Below are positions 62,763 to 64,000 of a stretch of DNA of 64,000 nucleotides, one piece after another (positions within the stretch are counted from its first letter, which is position 1; every line of letters starts with the position of its first letter). The notes under the pieces were generated by a model. The model ran no database searches. It was not told the origin of the DNA and worked only from the letters and a program-made list of their open reading frames with translations. Where the stretch lies: positions 95,015-159,014 of the forward strand of contig JAGWMZ010000010.1 in NCBI GenBank assembly GCA_028871475.1, in the 5' to 3' direction. The translations under genes and the position numbers were made by a program. Source of the DNA: Sphingomonadales bacterium. GTDB taxonomy: Bacteria > Pseudomonadota > Alphaproteobacteria > Sphingomonadales > Sphingomonadaceae.

Positions 62763-63574
62763 GGCTTCGTGGACAAAGGGTATCCACTGCAGGACTGACA
62801 CGAGATTGACAAAGCCGAGGTAAGATTCCTTGGTTTTGTCGTATCGTGTTGCGATGCGCCGCCAGTTCTTGAGCTTGTTGAACAGGCGCTCGACGAGGTT
62901 GCGCCAGCGATATTTTTCGCGGTCGTGCGCGATGGGCTCGCGCCGGTTGCTCTTGGCGGGTATGACCGCTTCGACGTCGGCTTTCGTCAGTTCCTCACGG
63001 ATGGCGTCGGCGTCATACCCCTTGTCGGCCAGCAGCGCCTCGATCTTGTCTGCGATCATGCGGAACAGCGGGCCGAAGCCCTGTATGTCGTGACTTTGCC
63101 CAGGCGTCAGGACAAACCCGAGAGGGCGCCCTTTTGCGTCGCATCGGGCGTGGAGCTTTGTGCTGAAGCCACCTCGCGATCGACCAAGAGCCTCGGTTTC
63201 CTGAGTCCCCTTTTTATGCCGACAGCACAATGATGTGCCCGGACCACGGTGCTATCGATCATGTCGGCGGTGACGTCTCGCTCGACCATTTCCGTCAGCG
63301 TTTCCAACATCGCGTCGAACACGCCGGTCGATACCCAGCGCCGGTAGCGCCGGAACACGCTGTTCCATTTGCCATATTCGTCAGGCAGGTGGCGCCATTG
63401 CGATCCAGTTCGGGCAATCCACATCATGCCCTCGAAATACAGCCGGTTGTCCTGCGCGGGGCGGCAACCCCGCCCCCTTTCAGGCGGCAGCAATTCCCCG
63501 ATGATCGCCCACTCGTCGTCCCTCAGTCCAACCCGCTCGCCCAAGGCCGCCTCCAAAAGACAGCCTTGAATCAA
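62760..63574 (-). CDS. IS5-family transposase, made by -1 frameshift
   Basis: Two overlapping frames: 63574-63107 (ORF A, 155 residues, with GLRDDEWAIIGELLPPE, YFEGMMWIARTGSQWRHLP and the first DDE Asp in TADMIDSTVVRAHH) and 63230-62760 (ORF B, 156 residues, with HARCDAKGRPLGFVLTPGQS, LADKGYDADAIRE and VERLFNKLKNWRRIATRYDK, the Y-R-E/K signature). The run of five A at 63211-63215 (minus strand ATAAAAAGG) allows a -1 slip from AAA to AAA, joining the two. The stop codon of ORF B lies at 62760-62762, using the flanking TA. Intact and probably active. Confidence 0.88.
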
Positions 63575-63610
63575 CCGACGAGTATTCTGTCAACCTTTGT
63601 CCACGAAACC
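62763..63610 (-). mobile_element. IS5-family insertion sequence (IS427-like group)
   Basis: Element of 848 bp with matching 17-bp ends, GGCTTCGTGGACAAAGG at 62763-62779 and the inverse (one mismatch) at 63594-63610, flanked by TA on both sides as a likely target duplication. It carries a two-frame transposase. Inserted in the gene at 63611. Confidence 0.85.
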
Positions 63611-63844
63611 TAGATGCTCTCTAGCCTCAGTTCCGTTGCAAGCACCGCTATTTCTTGCAATGTCACCAGGCATGTAGCCGAATGCGCTGCCGAAAATGGC
63701 TTTGGATGGATAAGACCTCCCATCATGCTCCACTTCGTAAGTCAGATTGCGATCGGTAAATCCATACTTTTCCATGAAAGCTTGGCGCCCAATCTGGTCA
63801 AATTCTGATAACGCAGACAGAATCGCATTTTTGTCAGGCCGCAT
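63611..63844 (-). pseudogene. N-terminus of a McrA-like HNH endonuclease gene, cut by the IS
   Basis: 78 codons before the IS end. MRPDKNAILSALSEF, then RQAFMEKYGFTDRNLTYEVE and HDGRSYPSKAIFGSAFGY match the N-terminal head domain of ScoMcrA-type restriction endonucleases, which read modified DNA and carry an HNH nuclease domain farther on. The rest of the gene is not seen on the other side of the IS. The Met at 63844 follows AAGGTGAG. Confidence 0.65.
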
Positions 63845-63847
63845 TAC

Positions 63848-63976
63848 TCACCTTTTCCACTTGTCTTTCTCTCGAGGCGACATGCTAATAAAACCAATTG
63901 ATTCGGTGACGTATCCACAGTGCCGAAGAATCGACCGGATTTCGTAGGCTGCCACCGCAGCATGGCCTTGCCGCAT
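63848..63976 (-). CDS. Small ORF immediately upstream of the McrA-like gene
   Basis: 42 residues: MRQGHAAVAAYEIRSILRHC, then GYVTESIGFISMSPREKDKW. Its stop and the next start are separated by three bases, so translation is probably coupled. AAAAGAA precedes the ATG. No family is recognised; it may be a small partner or regulator of the endonuclease. The region from 63977 to the window end holds nothing recognisable. Confidence 0.4.
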   Translation of the reverse strand: MRQGHAAVAAYEIRSILRHCGYVTESIGFISMSPREKDKWKR

Positions 63977-64000
63977 TTCTTTTCGCTACTGACATGCCCG

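Overview
The window looks like chromosomal DNA from a high-GC alphaproteobacterium, most likely a sphingomonad (Novosphingobium/Sphingobium-like). The grounds are three large TonB-dependent receptors next to LacI-type regulators, a Usg-family gene, a CTTG-N18-CYTATNT-type heat-shock promoter, many short-chain dehydrogenases (SDRs), and group II intron and IS5-type remnants of kinds common in that order. No tRNA, rRNA or CRISPR array was seen.

Layout. 1-9.2 kb: end of a sodium:solute symporter, then murQ and a GntR regulator (MurNAc-6-P recycling); a divergent GlxA-type regulator and SDR sharing an inverted repeat; an MFS transporter; a TPR-GGDEF protein; a photolyase-like FAD protein; usg. 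9.4-11.5 kb: groES-groEL with a candidate RpoH promoter, a 5' inverted repeat and a strong terminator. 12.1-15.5 kb: LacI regulator, HisD/HpsN-like dehydrogenase and an SDR. 15.8-24.7 kb: a minus-strand TonB receptor followed by two homologous secreted beta-helix proteins, then an SDR/MFS pair and a second LacI regulator.

24.7-40.4 kb holds what looks like a complete but unassigned catabolic locus: two PepSY proteins, FAD monooxygenase, TonB receptor, epimerase-type SDR, LysR and HxlR regulators, SDR, phytoene-desaturase-like oxidoreductase, a two-domain VOC (extradiol-type) dioxygenase, another SDR, ABM and VOC proteins, an alpha/beta hydrolase, an FAH-family hydrolase and a cupin. The likely logic is uptake, hydroxylation/oxidation, ring opening, then C-C bond hydrolysis; the substrate cannot be read from sequence.

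40.7-49.5 kb is accessory DNA: a MucR-like protein with a histone-like tail, a sigma-region-4-like protein, an MNT-HEPN fusion, RelBE-type and Phd/VapC modules, a frameshifted AbiEi-type remnant, a transposase remnant interrupted by a decayed group II intron, a small heat-shock protein, and a 767-bp remnant element bounded by 60-bp inverted repeats. 49.6-55.6 kb: two LysR regulators, three SDRs and a Doc remnant. 55.7-62.3 kb: a probable LacI regulon (TonB receptor, two Tat-type esterases, a DUF3237 protein) with matching CAAWCGWTTG-type operators. The window closes with an IS5-family element that interrupts a McrA-like endonuclease gene.
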